Of a stretch of 57,365 bases of DNA, positions 41,243 to 49,555 are shown one piece after another. A program made the translations under genes and the position numbers. Position 1 is the first letter of the stretch, and every line of letters begins with the position of its first letter. The stretch covers positions 1-57,365 of the IMG/VR virus record IMGVR_UViG_3300030001_000013. One strand, 5' to 3'. This DNA is from a virus. Below the pieces are notes generated by a model. That model did no database searches. It worked only from the letters and a program-made list of their open reading frames with translations, and was not told the DNA's origin.

Positions 41243-42528
41243 TCACTTTCATTTAAAAAATCATCGTCTATACCGTCAATCAATTCGCCATCAATTGCGC
41301 CTGTATCATATCTCATTTCGTCATTGATAGCATAACGCGATGTATCGATTGAATGATTGTTCTTATCAGGGAATTTCGCTTTCCAATTTCCCTCTCTATC
41401 TTTGTCATACTCATAATTCAAGAACTCTCTTGCTGTGTTTTGACATCTATCGTCATCAATGATAATCTCTGTTAAATCTTGCAAGAACTTAACACCGAAA
41501 TCAACCGAATCTTTACCCTTCTTACACGGCAAGACATTCATCTGATATTCGTCATTCAATTGTGCAATTGACTTACCTTCTGCACTATCTGCAATGATTT
41601 CATAGTTATCTGGATTTTGGACTTTTATCTCCCTTGCAAGTTTTCTGTTGCTCATGCCAACCTTGTGTATTTCAAAGAATATGAATAATCGTTTATTCTT
41701 TCTGTCAAAATGACATTCCATGTAATGAACAGGATCAATTGAATAACCGAAATCTATTCCTCGTCTTATCCGGTCGAATGATTCTATTTCAACATCTGAT
41801 ATTGTTCTGATCGTTATATTCTGGAATATCTCGCCGCCAATGCCGACTGGTATCCCTAAATATTCATGCTGATAAGCTTTTTCGTTTGTCTTGGATAATT
41901 GTTCGGCTTCAAACAAAAAGACCTTACCTAGCCAATCCCTTGGAACGGTTAAATAAGTGCTTTCATGTACTAACCTATCAGGCCGCTTTATCATTTTTTC
42001 GGAATTAACCCATGCTGATTTATTTCGCGGTGGATTATAAGAATAGAAGGCCACAAACGTTTCACCGCCACGCATTAACGATTGATTTACGCTTCTTATT
42101 TCTTCCATTCCGGCAAACTCTGCAAGTTCTTCATACCATACAAACTTTGCATATCCTTTGCTAAACTTGATAGACTTTAATTTCAATGGCGTATCTAATC
42201 CACGAAATATGATCTTTTGTCCTGTTGGCGTGTATGTCAATTCCATTGGTGATACTGTTGCTTTCCAAAACTCACTCACGCCTAATGCATCAATAGCCCA
42301 CAAGAACTGTGCATATATTGAATCTTTGCATGTATCTCGAATCTTACGCATTGCAACACAATTTGCTTCTGGGTCTTTCATCATTCCCAATATAATTTCA
42401 ACACTTATGAATGATGACTTCGTTGAACCACGTCCACCTGCAAGCCAGAAATGACTATACTTATTATTCTTGATTGCATTGTGGACACCATAGAAAGACG
42501 GCGCAATTAACTTTTTAAGGCTAATCAT
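41230..42528 (-). CDS. terL: Large terminase subunit
   Basis: The 432-residue protein has Walker A FWLAGGRGSTKSSF (near 35), an acidic Walker B-type segment FVWYEELAEF, and a nuclease domain with RRGIDFGYSID, EIIADSAEGK and the distal acidic cluster IIIDDDRCQN. It packages DNA through the portal. The ATG at 42528 overlaps the terS stop by 8 nt; a longer start at 42585 is rejected. Confidence 0.95.
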   Translation of the reverse strand: MISLKKLIAPSFYGVHNAIKNNKYSHFWLAGGRGSTKSSFISVEIILGMMKDPEANCVAMRKIRDTCKDSIYAQFLWAIDALGVSEFWKATVSPMELTYTPTGQKIIFRGLDTPLKLKSIKFSKGYAKFVWYEELAEFAGMEEIRSVNQSLMRGGETFVAFYSYNPPRNKSAWVNSEKMIKRPDRLVHESTYLTVPRDWLGKVFLFEAEQLSKTNEKAYQHEYLGIPVGIGGEIFQNITIRTISDVEIESFDRIRRGIDFGYSIDPVHYMECHFDRKNKRLFIFFEIHKVGMSNRKLAREIKVQNPDNYEIIADSAEGKSIAQLNDEYQMNVLPCKKGKDSVDFGVKFLQDLTEIIIDDDRCQNTAREFLNYEYDKDREGNWKAKFPDKNNHSIDTSRYAINDEMRYDTGAIDGELIDGIDDDFLNESEWNM

Positions 42529-42955
42529 CTTCTGATTCTGTATCCTGTGGAATATCGTCAACGATCTTAACGCCAATACTTCCACTGTGGTTCATATCGA
42601 CCCTTTCTTGTCTACCCCAATGCTGTGCATTCTTTCTTTCTTGTCTCCATGCCGCCGCTTGCCAAGCCCCTGCATCTGCCGCCCTCCCTATTGTCATATT
42701 GTCTCTGATCTCTGATTCTGCAAGGGATTTTTCTATTGCGTTCAGAAAGTTTCTATGGATACCTTTCTTTTGTTCATTCCCTTTTTTCATCCAATCATAC
42801 AAACTGGTCTTACTTACGCCAACAAAAGCCGCCGCTGTTTCTATATAATTACCTGCCGCAACTAACTTACAAACTTTGTCCTGTAACTCCTGTGTTAGCT
42901 TTGTTGGTCTTCCATTCGTCTTAGGCTTCTTGAATGCTTTTCCATCTTCTTCCAT
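42521..42955 (-). CDS. terS: Small terminase subunit
   Basis: The 144-residue protein has an HTH near residues 28-60 (NYIETAAAFVGVSKTSLYDW) followed by IEKSLAESEIRDNMTIGRAA and WRQERKNAQHWGRQERVDMN, typical of Terminase_2-like small subunits. The ATG at 42955 follows GGGGGAAAGGG. Confidence 0.9.
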   Translation of the reverse strand: MEEDGKAFKKPKTNGRPTKLTQELQDKVCKLVAAGNYIETAAAFVGVSKTSLYDWMKKGNEQKKGIHRNFLNAIEKSLAESEIRDNMTIGRAADAGAWQAAAWRQERKNAQHWGRQERVDMNHSGSIGVKIVDDIPQDTESEDD

Positions 42956-42972
42956 TTCCCTTTCCCCCAATA

Positions 42973-43002
42973 ACAAAAGGACAGCCGCTTTGACTGCCCT
43001 TT
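42973..43002 (-). terminator. Terminator upstream of terS
   Basis: AAAGGGCAGTC-AAAGC-GGCTGTCCTTTT on the minus strand, directly before the terS ribosome-binding site. Terminase transcription therefore needs read-through or antitermination. Confidence 0.75.
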
Positions 43003-43040
43003 ACTCTTAATATAGAACGTATGTTTCATTACCGTATATT

Positions 43041-43511
43041 TTAGATAAACACCAGTAAATACAGGATGTAACCAAAATAGACAAGACCTATTATATTAGA
43101 AAAAATTACTTTTGGAATGTATTTCCGTTCTACTAATTCCCAATATATTTTTTGAACATACTCTAATTCCCCTTGCTTATATGATTGATATTTTGCATAT
43201 AAATATCTAATCACCGATAAAGAAAATAATATAATCGTTGGGTAAAATATTATATCCAATGCAAAAAACATATAAATATAATTAGATATCATAACAAATA
43301 AGCTAAATAATACATATAAAACTGTTTTCATATCTAATCCTTTGCCTATTTCTTCCTCAATACTTATATTTCCGGTATATGTCCAGAATCCAGTTTCCCT
43401 TTTTAACATCTGATACCTTAATGAATCTATTGTTGCATCCCTACATAACGGCTGACCGAACTTGTGCAAACTAATCACAATAAAAAATACTGTAGCTATA
43501 ATCATAAGCAT
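43041..43511 (-). CDS. Integral membrane protein, 156 aa
   Basis: Hydrophobic segments lie at about 2-14, 64-82, 86-106 and 135-155, with a charged centre. No family is recognised. It is placed between the modification cassette and terminase; it could be an exclusion or superinfection protein, which is a guess. Confidence 0.6.
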   Translation of the reverse strand: MLMIIATVFFIVISLHKFGQPLCRDATIDSLRYQMLKRETGFWTYTGNISIEEEIGKGLDMKTVLYVLFSLFVMISNYIYMFFALDIIFYPTIILFSLSVIRYLYAKYQSYKQGELEYVQKIYWELVERKYIPKVIFSNIIGLVYFGYILYLLVFI

Positions 43512-43530
43512 TTATATATTACCCCTTACC

Positions 43531-43845
43531 TTATCTTAATTTTATTAATAAAAAACACGCTGTCCACATTGCTATTACAAATATAACAAACGTGAATATA
43601 AGCAAATTCTTTGCTGTTTGCCGCCGCTTCATTTGTTCCATTGCACCTTTTAATATTTCTTTGTCTGATTCTTTACTATCACTTTTAATAACAATATCTT
43701 TTTCCCATTTATGTTTTTGTAATTCTTCATACATATGTTTAGGAATGATAATTTCACCGCTAGTATGAACCATTGCAAATAATTCAGGCGTAATTGTTTC
43801 AAGCGGACTTTTACCATATTCTTTCCGCTTTCGTTTGTGTCTCAT
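43531..43845 (-). CDS. Membrane-anchored protein, 104 aa
   Basis: The N-terminus is highly basic (MRHKRKRKEYGK), the middle is soluble and there is one C-terminal membrane segment (LIFTFVIFVIAMWTACFLLI). It is an unknown small protein following the glycosyltransferase gene. Confidence 0.6.
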   Translation of the reverse strand: MRHKRKRKEYGKSPLETITPELFAMVHTSGEIIIPKHMYEELQKHKWEKDIVIKSDSKESDKEILKGAMEQMKRRQTAKNLLIFTFVIFVIAMWTACFLLIKLR

Positions 43846-43864
43846 TGTATATTCACTCCCTTAT

Positions 43865-44578
43865 TTAAAATGGAACTTTCAACGTAGGATTCGTACTTTT
43901 CTTGAAATCATATTTCACTATGTTGTTTCCCCACTTATGAATCATAATCTCTGACTGATATTTTTCTTCGTCAATTGTTCTATAAGCCGCACACCCGCCC
44001 GCCATATCTAAATGTTTTGCAATGTAATGCCATTTATCAAACCTCAATACTTTACGATACTTGAAACAATGTTGTAAAAAGAAATCATAATCTTCATTCA
44101 GACTTAAACTTTCATCATATCTCAAATCATTTTTTATATGGCAACATAGCGTTCCTAATACCGGAACATTTACCGATATAGGCAACCATTCGTAATAGAA
44201 TAAATTAGCTTCGTTTACGTTTACGCCCCATAACTTAGAACCCGCACCACTCGCTATTTCAAATCCCATTTTTAAGAAATCCATAAAATAATCTTCATCT
44301 ACTGAAATAGGACTTCCATTTTCCCTGTATCCTACTTTTACTATGTCATCATCCATCATGACCACATGATCATCTTTACTGAATCCATAGTCTAACATCC
44401 AATTTCTTATTCTTGCCATATTACCACGTATGTTATCAGGCATCGTGACAATCTCGCCGCCCTCCTTATCCCTGTATTCCATGTATTCAAACTCATGCAC
44501 ACATAATACTGCATCGTGTAGCCAACGCCTTGTAAGGACTTCCCCTGCGCGCTTATATGATGGTACTAATATAATCAT
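43865..44578 (-). CDS. GT-A glycosyltransferase resembling the TET-associated family (TAGT)
   Basis: The 237-residue protein opens IILVPSYKRAGEVLTRRWL, a GT-A nucleotide-sugar fold start, with the metal-binding DxD in DHVVMMDDDIVKVGYRE. NEDYDFFLQHCFKYRK and GGCAAYRT follow. This pattern and the adjacent ParB-like gene match phage glycosyltransferases thought to sugar-modify bases in DNA. No TET/JBP oxygenase or cytosine methylase is visible in this window, so the acceptor is unknown. It overlaps the ParB-like gene by 4 nt. Confidence 0.7.
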   Translation of the reverse strand: MIILVPSYKRAGEVLTRRWLHDAVLCVHEFEYMEYRDKEGGEIVTMPDNIRGNMARIRNWMLDYGFSKDDHVVMMDDDIVKVGYRENGSPISVDEDYFMDFLKMGFEIASGAGSKLWGVNVNEANLFYYEWLPISVNVPVLGTLCCHIKNDLRYDESLSLNEDYDFFLQHCFKYRKVLRFDKWHYIAKHLDMAGGCAAYRTIDEEKYQSEIMIHKWGNNIVKYDFKKSTNPTLKVPF

Positions 44579-45300
44579 GACTTGCTATTAACCAACTTTA
44601 CTATGTCAGCACCCCGAACAACACGCCCTATGCTTTTTCTGCTCGTCTTGCCTGTCTTTTCATCTTTTATGCGCATGCCTGTTGAATCCGTTACTATCTT
44701 TAAGCCGAATGTTTCTATAGCCGCGTTCCAATCAACCGAATTATCAAAATACAAAACTAATATATTATGCTCCTCGAATAATTCAGGCGTTAACTCAATT
44801 TCCGGCTTGTCGATTATGTCCGCGTTTTCCGTCATCATCTTTTCTATTTCGTCCTCTGTAAAACCTGTTAGCTCGATATCAATTATTCCTGTGTCTACCT
44901 CTGCCAATAAATCTTTTAACGAACCCTTATCATTCTTCGATAATTCCGCTATTTTGTTATCTGCTAATAAATCCGCGTATTCTTCGGCTTCGCTTGCATA
45001 ATCTTGACGATCTATTGGAACTTGACTAACTCCTAATTTCTGTGCCGCCATTAATCGGCCATGACCCTTTACAACAAATCCCGATCTATTAGATACAACA
45101 ATCGGATTTCGCCACCCCTGCGCCTTTATGATCTTTGCTAATAATTCAATCTGTTTGTCATTATGCTTATTAGGATTCTTTGGCTGTGGTACTACACTTT
45201 CAATATTCACGATTTCAGAATGTGAACAATATACCGGAATACCATCTGCTAGAAATTCGACTGTTCCCTCATATACATAATTATCTGGTAAACTTTCCAC
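44575..45300 (-). CDS. ParB/Srx-domain protein, modification-cassette type
   Basis: The 241-residue protein has an N-terminal ParB-like catalytic fold: IVNIESVVPQPKNPNKHNDK, IVVSNRSGFVVKGHGRLMAA (GHGR motif), followed by ADLLADNKIAEL. There is no HTH for centromere binding, so it is not the partition ParB at 53.6 kb. Such proteins accompany DNA methylases, glycosyltransferases and terminases in phages; ParB-fold proteins can hydrolyse NTPs or phosphorylate substrates. Confidence 0.8.
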   Translation of the reverse strand: MESLPDNYVYEGTVEFLADGIPVYCSHSEIVNIESVVPQPKNPNKHNDKQIELLAKIIKAQGWRNPIVVSNRSGFVVKGHGRLMAAQKLGVSQVPIDRQDYASEAEEYADLLADNKIAELSKNDKGSLKDLLAEVDTGIIDIELTGFTEDEIEKMMTENADIIDKPEIELTPELFEEHNILVLYFDNSVDWNAAIETFGLKIVTDSTGMRIKDEKTGKTSRKSIGRVVRGADIVKLVNSKS

Positions 45301-45311
45301 TTTGATTCCCC

Positions 45312-45704
45312 CTAGAATAAACTATAATCTTGTATTTTATCGACCGTTTTCTTTTCGACCCTGACAACTTTTATTTCTGCCGTTATACCTTCCCATTCAA
45401 GAACTTTCATTCCTGTTCTTGCTTCAAGCCAATTAGCAAATACTCTCCGGCTTGAAAATGCGCCTTTATCTTCATTTGTTAATACTATTGAATCCTTACC
45501 TAGAATCGTTATGATCTTATCAGGATTTAATTTATCTAACTGTTTCATGTATGCCTTGATAAACTGTGTAGGTCTTAATCCTGAAATTCTTATATCCGGC
45601 ACTAAATCTCTGCACACTTTACCTGTGAACCATTGCGGATATTCTGAACTAATTGCAATCGCATTGTCCATCTTGCCGCATGTATCATAATTAGACGTAT
45701 ACAT
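45312..45704 (-). CDS. DUF488-like protein
   Basis: The 130-residue protein has MYTSNYDTCGKMDNAIAISS, then YPQWFTGKVCRDLVPD and YMKQLDKLNPDKIITILGKD, matching the order 'YTSNY...P.WF.G...L.P' of DUF488 proteins. The biochemical role is unknown. It overlaps the HNH gene by 14 nt, which supports joint function in the cassette. Confidence 0.65.
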   Translation of the reverse strand: MYTSNYDTCGKMDNAIAISSEYPQWFTGKVCRDLVPDIRISGLRPTQFIKAYMKQLDKLNPDKIITILGKDSIVLTNEDKGAFSSRRVFANWLEARTGMKVLEWEGITAEIKVVRVEKKTVDKIQDYSLF

Positions 45705-46017
45705 TATATTCTCTCTCCCAAAACGCAGGATATAAACCTGCTAAATATAATTCAACTTCATTTTGTAATTGCTTGCTGTTATTTCCGAAATGCAAATCTT
45801 GATGGCATTGATAGCATAAAACCGCACCACATTCGATTCTATCTTGTTTATATGGTCCAAATCTTTGATGGTGGAACTTTTCTTCTCTGCTTACCCATCT
45901 ATGGCATAGGATGCAACGATCATTATCTCTATCAAAAATAGACTCTTGCAATGCTTTTATCTTTTTCGGGTTTTTTGTTCGTTTGTTTTTATGCTTTGTT
46001 AATGGATAGCACCACAT
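45691..46017 (-). CDS. HNH endonuclease
   Basis: The 108-residue protein has CILCHRWVSREEKFHHQRFG followed by CGAVLCYQCHQDLHFGNN: two CxxC zinc pairs and the HH...N/H catalytic core. The ATG at 46017 has an excellent AGGAGG. An upstream in-frame start at 46116 would begin inside the promoter and is rejected. It may act in packaging or as a nicking enzyme; proximity to terminase favours packaging. Confidence 0.85.
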   Translation of the reverse strand: MWCYPLTKHKNKRTKNPKKIKALQESIFDRDNDRCILCHRWVSREEKFHHQRFGPYKQDRIECGAVLCYQCHQDLHFGNNSKQLQNEVELYLAGLYPAFWEREYNVYV

Positions 46018-46037
46018 GTTTGTCCTCCTATAAGAAA

Positions 46038-46081
46038 AAGCAATACCGATAGCAATAATTCTGCCGCTTTCGATATTGCTT
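46038..46081 (-). terminator. Attenuator-like hairpin before the HNH gene
   Basis: AAGCAATATCGA ... TCGGTATTGCTT (12 pairs) followed by TTTTC, ending just before the AGGAGG of the HNH gene. The arms resemble the rep attenuator (AAGCAATCG ... GGTTGCTT). Confidence 0.65.
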
Positions 46082-46102
46082 AAATCTATTTTTACTAACA
46101 CA

Positions 46103-46131
46103 ATTATACTACACATTTAAGCGTTTTTACT
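46103..46131 (-). promoter_or_regulatory. Candidate late promoter, -10 only
   Basis: A consensus TATAAT lies on the minus strand with no recognisable -35 box, as expected of an activator-dependent late promoter. It heads the HNH-to-terminase run. Confidence 0.4.
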
Positions 46132-46384
46132 ATACTTTTTTTATACTGCCTGTTTCTTCATCCATCTTGCTAATTTTTAGAAGAAGAGTAGCAACCTGTT
46201 TTATTAATTCTTCTCTTGTTCTTCCAATAGCTAATATTCCATAAGCTTTATCAAGAGGATTTTTTTGTTGTTTCCCGACCTCTATGTTAACGTCAGCTAA
46301 GATTTTACCAAAATCACTGGATATGAATACATGTGAAGCGAAAAACTCCATTGCTTCTTTATCTGATATTGTTCCTATTCCCAC
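46130..46384 (-). CDS. Hypothetical protein, 84 aa
   Basis: The soluble helical protein (ISDKEAMEFFASHVFISSDF, TREELIKQVATLLLKISKMD) is the last gene of the 49-46 kb early run, before the putative late promoter. No family is recognised. Confidence 0.6.
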   Translation of the reverse strand: MGIGTISDKEAMEFFASHVFISSDFGKILADVNIEVGKQQKNPLDKAYGILAIGRTREELIKQVATLLLKISKMDEETGSIKKV

Positions 46385-46399
46385 GCAAATTGCTCCTTT

Positions 46400-46585
46400 C
46401 TATTGTTCATCTGCTTGCTGTTCTCCCCATATTACGAATTGATCTTTGCAATTCTTATCGTCAATAGCGCATGGTGGCTTTTGACAACAATATCCGCACC
46501 CATTAATTATATTGTCAATTGTTTCGTAAAACTCTTCTGATGTGCAATGTTCTAGCTGTTCAACTAATCTTTGCATGTTTGTCAT
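46400..46585 (-). CDS. Cysteine-rich small protein, 61 aa
   Basis: MTNMQRLVEQLEHCTSEEFY is followed by CGYCCQKPPC and a further Cys (DDKNCKD), a likely metal-binding knot common in phage early proteins. The start ATGA overlaps the preceding tiny gene. Confidence 0.65.
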   Translation of the reverse strand: MTNMQRLVEQLEHCTSEEFYETIDNIINGCGYCCQKPPCAIDDKNCKDQFVIWGEQQADEQ

Positions 46586-46698
46586 TTTACATTTTCCCCT
46601 TTCGCCGCAACACACATTGCCATCATCGTTATTCCACATGTTCCACCAATTAATAGCCCTATAACAAATGAACTAATAACCCATGTTGTACTATACAT
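46582..46698 (-). CDS. Tiny membrane protein, 38 aa
   Basis: MYSTTWVISSFVIGLLIGGT continues through one membrane segment to a short Lys-containing tail. It is coupled to the next gene by an ATGA overlap and starts 2 nt after the previous stop. Single-span miniproteins of this kind are common in phage early operons. Confidence 0.55.
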   Translation of the reverse strand: MYSTTWVISSFVIGLLIGGTCGITMMAMCVAAKGENVK

Positions 46699-46699
46699 A

Positions 46700-47017
46700 T
46701 TAATCAACTTCCAATCCGGCTTCATTCTTGTAATACAAAATTGTTCCCTCTATGCAATCATTAGGAATATCTTTCCAGCATGTTTCCCCTTTAACCTCAT
46801 ACATGCAATTGCGGCAGGGATGACCCATATCATCCCTAGCCATCATTTTTAAAGCCGCTTCATATTTAGGCTGATCTTCTAAAGCTTTAATTGCCTTTTC
46901 AATAGCTTCGGCTTTGTCCAATGCTGATTTATGATCTACACCGAAAACACTTTTATATGCCATTGCTCCGTTTTTGTATTCATTCTGTATTTTTAGAAGA
47001 ATTTCAACTATGTCCAC
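46700..47017 (-). CDS. Hypothetical protein with Cys pair, 105 aa
   Basis: A helical N-terminal region (DHKSALDKAEAIEKAIKALE) is followed by a HPCRNCMYEVKGETCW metal-binding-like segment. Its function is unknown. Confidence 0.6.
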   Translation of the reverse strand: MDIVEILLKIQNEYKNGAMAYKSVFGVDHKSALDKAEAIEKAIKALEDQPKYEAALKMMARDDMGHPCRNCMYEVKGETCWKDIPNDCIEGTILYYKNEAGLEVD

Positions 47018-47018
47018 T

Positions 47019-47273
47019 TTAAACGCTCCTATACTCTATATTATAAAATCTGTCCTGAATCTCTCTCAATAAATTTTCATCAATCTGTGATCTGTTTAAT
47101 ACAATGACAAGACTTTGCCTATCAACTCCACGAATCTTTTCAATCGTTGATACAAATTTGTAATAGCGCAAATCAGCTTCACTTTCTAGCTCGATTTCAC
47201 ACATGAACATTTTGTATGTTTCCATGTTATGAGAAACAATAACTATTTCACAATCCACTATTCGCCATCCCAT
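47019..47273 (-). CDS. Hypothetical protein, 84 aa
   Basis: The alpha/beta protein (VDCEIVIVSHNMETYKMFMC, VDRQSLVIVLNRSQIDENLL) overlaps the previous gene by 16 nt. A GTG at 47255 is an alternative start. Its function is unknown. Confidence 0.5.
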   Translation of the reverse strand: MGWRIVDCEIVIVSHNMETYKMFMCEIELESEADLRYYKFVSTIEKIRGVDRQSLVIVLNRSQIDENLLREIQDRFYNIEYRSV

Positions 47274-47629
47274 TTCTTCCCTGTTTCCTCTTCATATGCA
47301 TCTTTCGCAAGTTCACACCCGCCGCCCTCACATGATGAATTTGGATACCCTTGATGTAATGGTTCATCACCATATTCTGTACATGCACAATATTTGCAAA
47401 TGGCTAATGGATAATCATATTTATCTTTATTATAGATAACCGAAAACTTTTCATTTTCCCAAAAGCAAATTGGTTTTCCTGCATCATCAATCAATTCATA
47501 GCCTTTGCCTGATGCAAGAGGTCTTATTTCAGCGATTGTTTTCTGTGAAAAATATTCTTTAGCACCGACCCTATATGTTCCTATACCATGTATGCCGTGT
47601 ATTCCTAATTCAATTATTTTGCGCTCCAT
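47258..47629 (-). CDS. Hypothetical protein with C-terminal Cys cluster, 123 aa
   Basis: MERKIIELGIHGIHGIGTYR opens a beta-rich domain, followed by CKYCACTEYGDE and SSCEGGGCELAKDAYEE. The start at 47629 overlaps the ASCH gene's TAA. Its function is unknown. Confidence 0.6.
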   Translation of the reverse strand: MERKIIELGIHGIHGIGTYRVGAKEYFSQKTIAEIRPLASGKGYELIDDAGKPICFWENEKFSVIYNKDKYDYPLAICKYCACTEYGDEPLHQGYPNSSCEGGGCELAKDAYEEETGKKWDGE

Positions 47630-48156
47630 TATTCCATACCGTCCCAATTCCATATTCTTTGTTGACCTCTCGCTGGAACTGGCGCAATGCGCTGAACATT
47701 TTCTAATGCCCATGCATACCGCCTAGGTGTCCAATCTCCAAAAGCAATTTCTTGAGAGGATGGAACAATATACTTTCCGAAATCAGGATGATGCTTGTCA
47801 TTTGCCATGGATTCTGCACCTATATTAATATTCTTCGCAATATCAATATTAGTACCAGGATGATAAACGATGTAATAGCAATCCACTAAATCAGCAATTG
47901 CAATGACCTTTCCAAAGGTTTCCCCATTGCTTACTCGACCTAAAAAAGTGTTGCAACTGTATTCATCTAATACTTTAAAAAGTGAACTGTGAAACGGCTC
48001 TTTATCGATCAATCCTTTTTGTTGTTGTCCAAACTGTTTAGCCGCATGAATCGCGATTTCCCCCCGATACTTTGTAGGCCAGCCTCTCGTTTCGTAACGT
48101 TTCGCGCCGCAAGCGATTAAACTCGCCCACGGCTCTAAAATTGTTATAGCTTTCAT
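47629..48156 (-). CDS. ASCH-domain protein
   Basis: The 175-residue protein starts MKAITILEPWASLIACGAKR and YETRGWPTKYRGEIAIHAAK, the diagnostic ASCH beta-barrel opening, with FGKVIAIADLVDCYYI and FGDWTPRRYAWALENV further on. ASCH domains bind RNA or hydrolyse modified nucleosides. The ATG at 48156 is coupled by ATGA to the upstream gene. Confidence 0.87.
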   Translation of the reverse strand: MKAITILEPWASLIACGAKRYETRGWPTKYRGEIAIHAAKQFGQQQKGLIDKEPFHSSLFKVLDEYSCNTFLGRVSNGETFGKVIAIADLVDCYYIVYHPGTNIDIAKNINIGAESMANDKHHPDFGKYIVPSSQEIAFGDWTPRRYAWALENVQRIAPVPARGQQRIWNWDGME

Positions 48157-48593
48157 ACGTCTGCACCTTCCTTGTATATTTCTGCATATCTCCAAGGTAT
48201 TGCATCGTCAGAACTTCCTGTAAATGATGTTTTACCACTATCAAACGCAAAATACATGCCATTTTTAAAATGAGAAAAATGTTTTCTAGTTTTCTTTGCG
48301 CCGCGACTGTCGTTATCCCATACAAGAATTTTTGTATCTACTGCCCAATCAACAGGAGGTTCCCGTTTCCAAAGGTAATTATCAGTAACTAGCATATCCG
48401 ATAAAGAACCACTTTCAGGACGTAATACTGCTATAATATCTAATGCTTTGTCGGTTTCATGCCGCAAATCATGGTCATATTCATCTAGCAATATAGAAAA
48501 ATTAATTCCAGATATAGAATTTATTGCGACTACTAATCTTTCATGCGTAGCTAATTCAACTACCATGAAAACACCTAAATCATTTTTTTTCAT
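48153..48593 (-). CDS. Conserved phage-type hypothetical protein, 146 aa
   Basis: The C-terminal part DWAVDTKILVWDNDSRGAKK ... SSDDAIPWRYAEIY resembles a widespread phage protein of unknown function that presents a small beta domain. It overlaps both neighbours. Confidence 0.6.
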   Translation of the reverse strand: MKKNDLGVFMVVELATHERLVVAINSISGINFSILLDEYDHDLRHETDKALDIIAVLRPESGSLSDMLVTDNYLWKREPPVDWAVDTKILVWDNDSRGAKKTRKHFSHFKNGMYFAFDSGKTSFTGSSDDAIPWRYAEIYKEGADV

Positions 48594-49140
48594 TTACCGT
48601 ACCTTCTCTTTCTAGGCTTTTAATAACGCACATTGCTAATGAAAATGCAGACTGTTGCATTGATTCTTTACTTAAACTTTCGGCACTATCGCTACCCTTT
48701 GCCAATTCTATCATCATAAGCAATGTTACCCGCATTATTACTTCCTGTTCTGCATTATAAATTATACCTTGATTTCCTTCTTTCATGATATTCCATAATA
48801 TATATTGGCTTGTTGGATTCGAAACAATATCTAAACCACTTGGATTTTTTGAATATACCCATAAATCATTTATCATTTTGTTATATATCATTGCATCATT
48901 GCCTAATATTGCTGAAATCTTCAAAATTTCCGTTGCATTAAACTTTGTGCCTGCACTATCGCATACCAATTTGCCGAAATTCTTAACCATCCGCACTGTA
49001 CACATTAGCAAATCAGGCAAATTTGTATTCTGACTGATCAACTGCGGACGTTTACCGCCAACGCTTACTAAAATGTACTTGCTTGTACTATCCTTAACGA
49101 TTTCCATTGCCTCGAATCTGCTCATTTCTTTGTTTTCCAT
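48580..49140 (-). CDS. Hypothetical protein, 186 aa
   Basis: The mostly helical soluble protein (SRFEAMEIVKDSTSKYILVS, NATEILKISAILGNDAMIYN) follows hairpin element C. Its function is unknown. Confidence 0.6.
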   Translation of the reverse strand: MENKEMSRFEAMEIVKDSTSKYILVSVGGKRPQLISQNTNLPDLLMCTVRMVKNFGKLVCDSAGTKFNATEILKISAILGNDAMIYNKMINDLWVYSKNPSGLDIVSNPTSQYILWNIMKEGNQGIIYNAEQEVIMRVTLLMMIELAKGSDSAESLSKESMQQSAFSLAMCVIKSLEREGTVNEKK

Positions 49141-49169
49141 GTTATCGTCTCCCTATATTTATTTTTTGG

Positions 49170-49227
49170 TGGAATGGTTTGGCACTCCATGAAGCCCACT
49201 CGATAGAATGGACTTTTGCAATGTCAA
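49170..49227 (-). promoter_or_regulatory. Intercistronic hairpin element, copy C
   Basis: TTGACATTGC, stem AAGTCCATTC / GAGTGGGCTT with loop TATC, then hairpin TGGAGTG-CCAAAC-CATTCCA. Both stems differ in sequence from copies A and B yet still pair, which supports an RNA structure. The upstream TAA ends 8 nt before the element. Confidence 0.75.
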
Positions 49228-49235
49228 TTTTTCAC

Positions 49236-49538
49236 TTATCTATGAATACTTAATGGTTGAAGCAAAACACCATTTATTGTAGGTGTCCATTTATAATCAT
49301 TAGATACTTTAAATTCTCCGGTTATTCCCTTTTGTATTGCATCGTTTACCATTTTACTTTTGATATTAAACTCTTTGCATTCGAAACAATTGCATTTTAC
49401 TGTTTTATCGTTTTCATCTACATCATCTTGATCTTCACACCATAAATAATGAGAATCCGATTCTGTGAATTTGTATCCATAATGAGCGTTCAAATCAAAA
49501 CCGCCTTCATCTGATTCAGCCAAATCATAATGTTTCAT
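49236..49538 (-). CDS. Hypothetical protein, 100 aa
   Basis: The acidic protein (DLAESDEGGFDLNAHYGYKF) has a CNCFEC metal-like cluster at its centre. Its start region GGAGCGAAAAACATG is a predicted target of the 13.5-kb small RNA. It is the only gene between promoter 49583 and element C. Confidence 0.65.
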   Translation of the reverse strand: MKHYDLAESDEGGFDLNAHYGYKFTESDSHYLWCEDQDDVDENDKTVKCNCFECKEFNIKSKMVNDAIQKGITGEFKVSNDYKWTPTINGVLLQPLSIHR

Positions 49539-49555
49539 GTTTTTCGCTCCTTTGT

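Noticed and set aside
42529-42585. Upstream start for the large terminase at 42585
   Set aside because: It would overlap terS by over 60 nt without a ribosome-binding site; ATG 42528 overlapping the terS stop is the normal arrangement.
44575-45300. Second partition ParB
   Set aside because: It lacks the HTH domain and sits with a glycosyltransferase; it has the ParB/Srx catalytic fold only.
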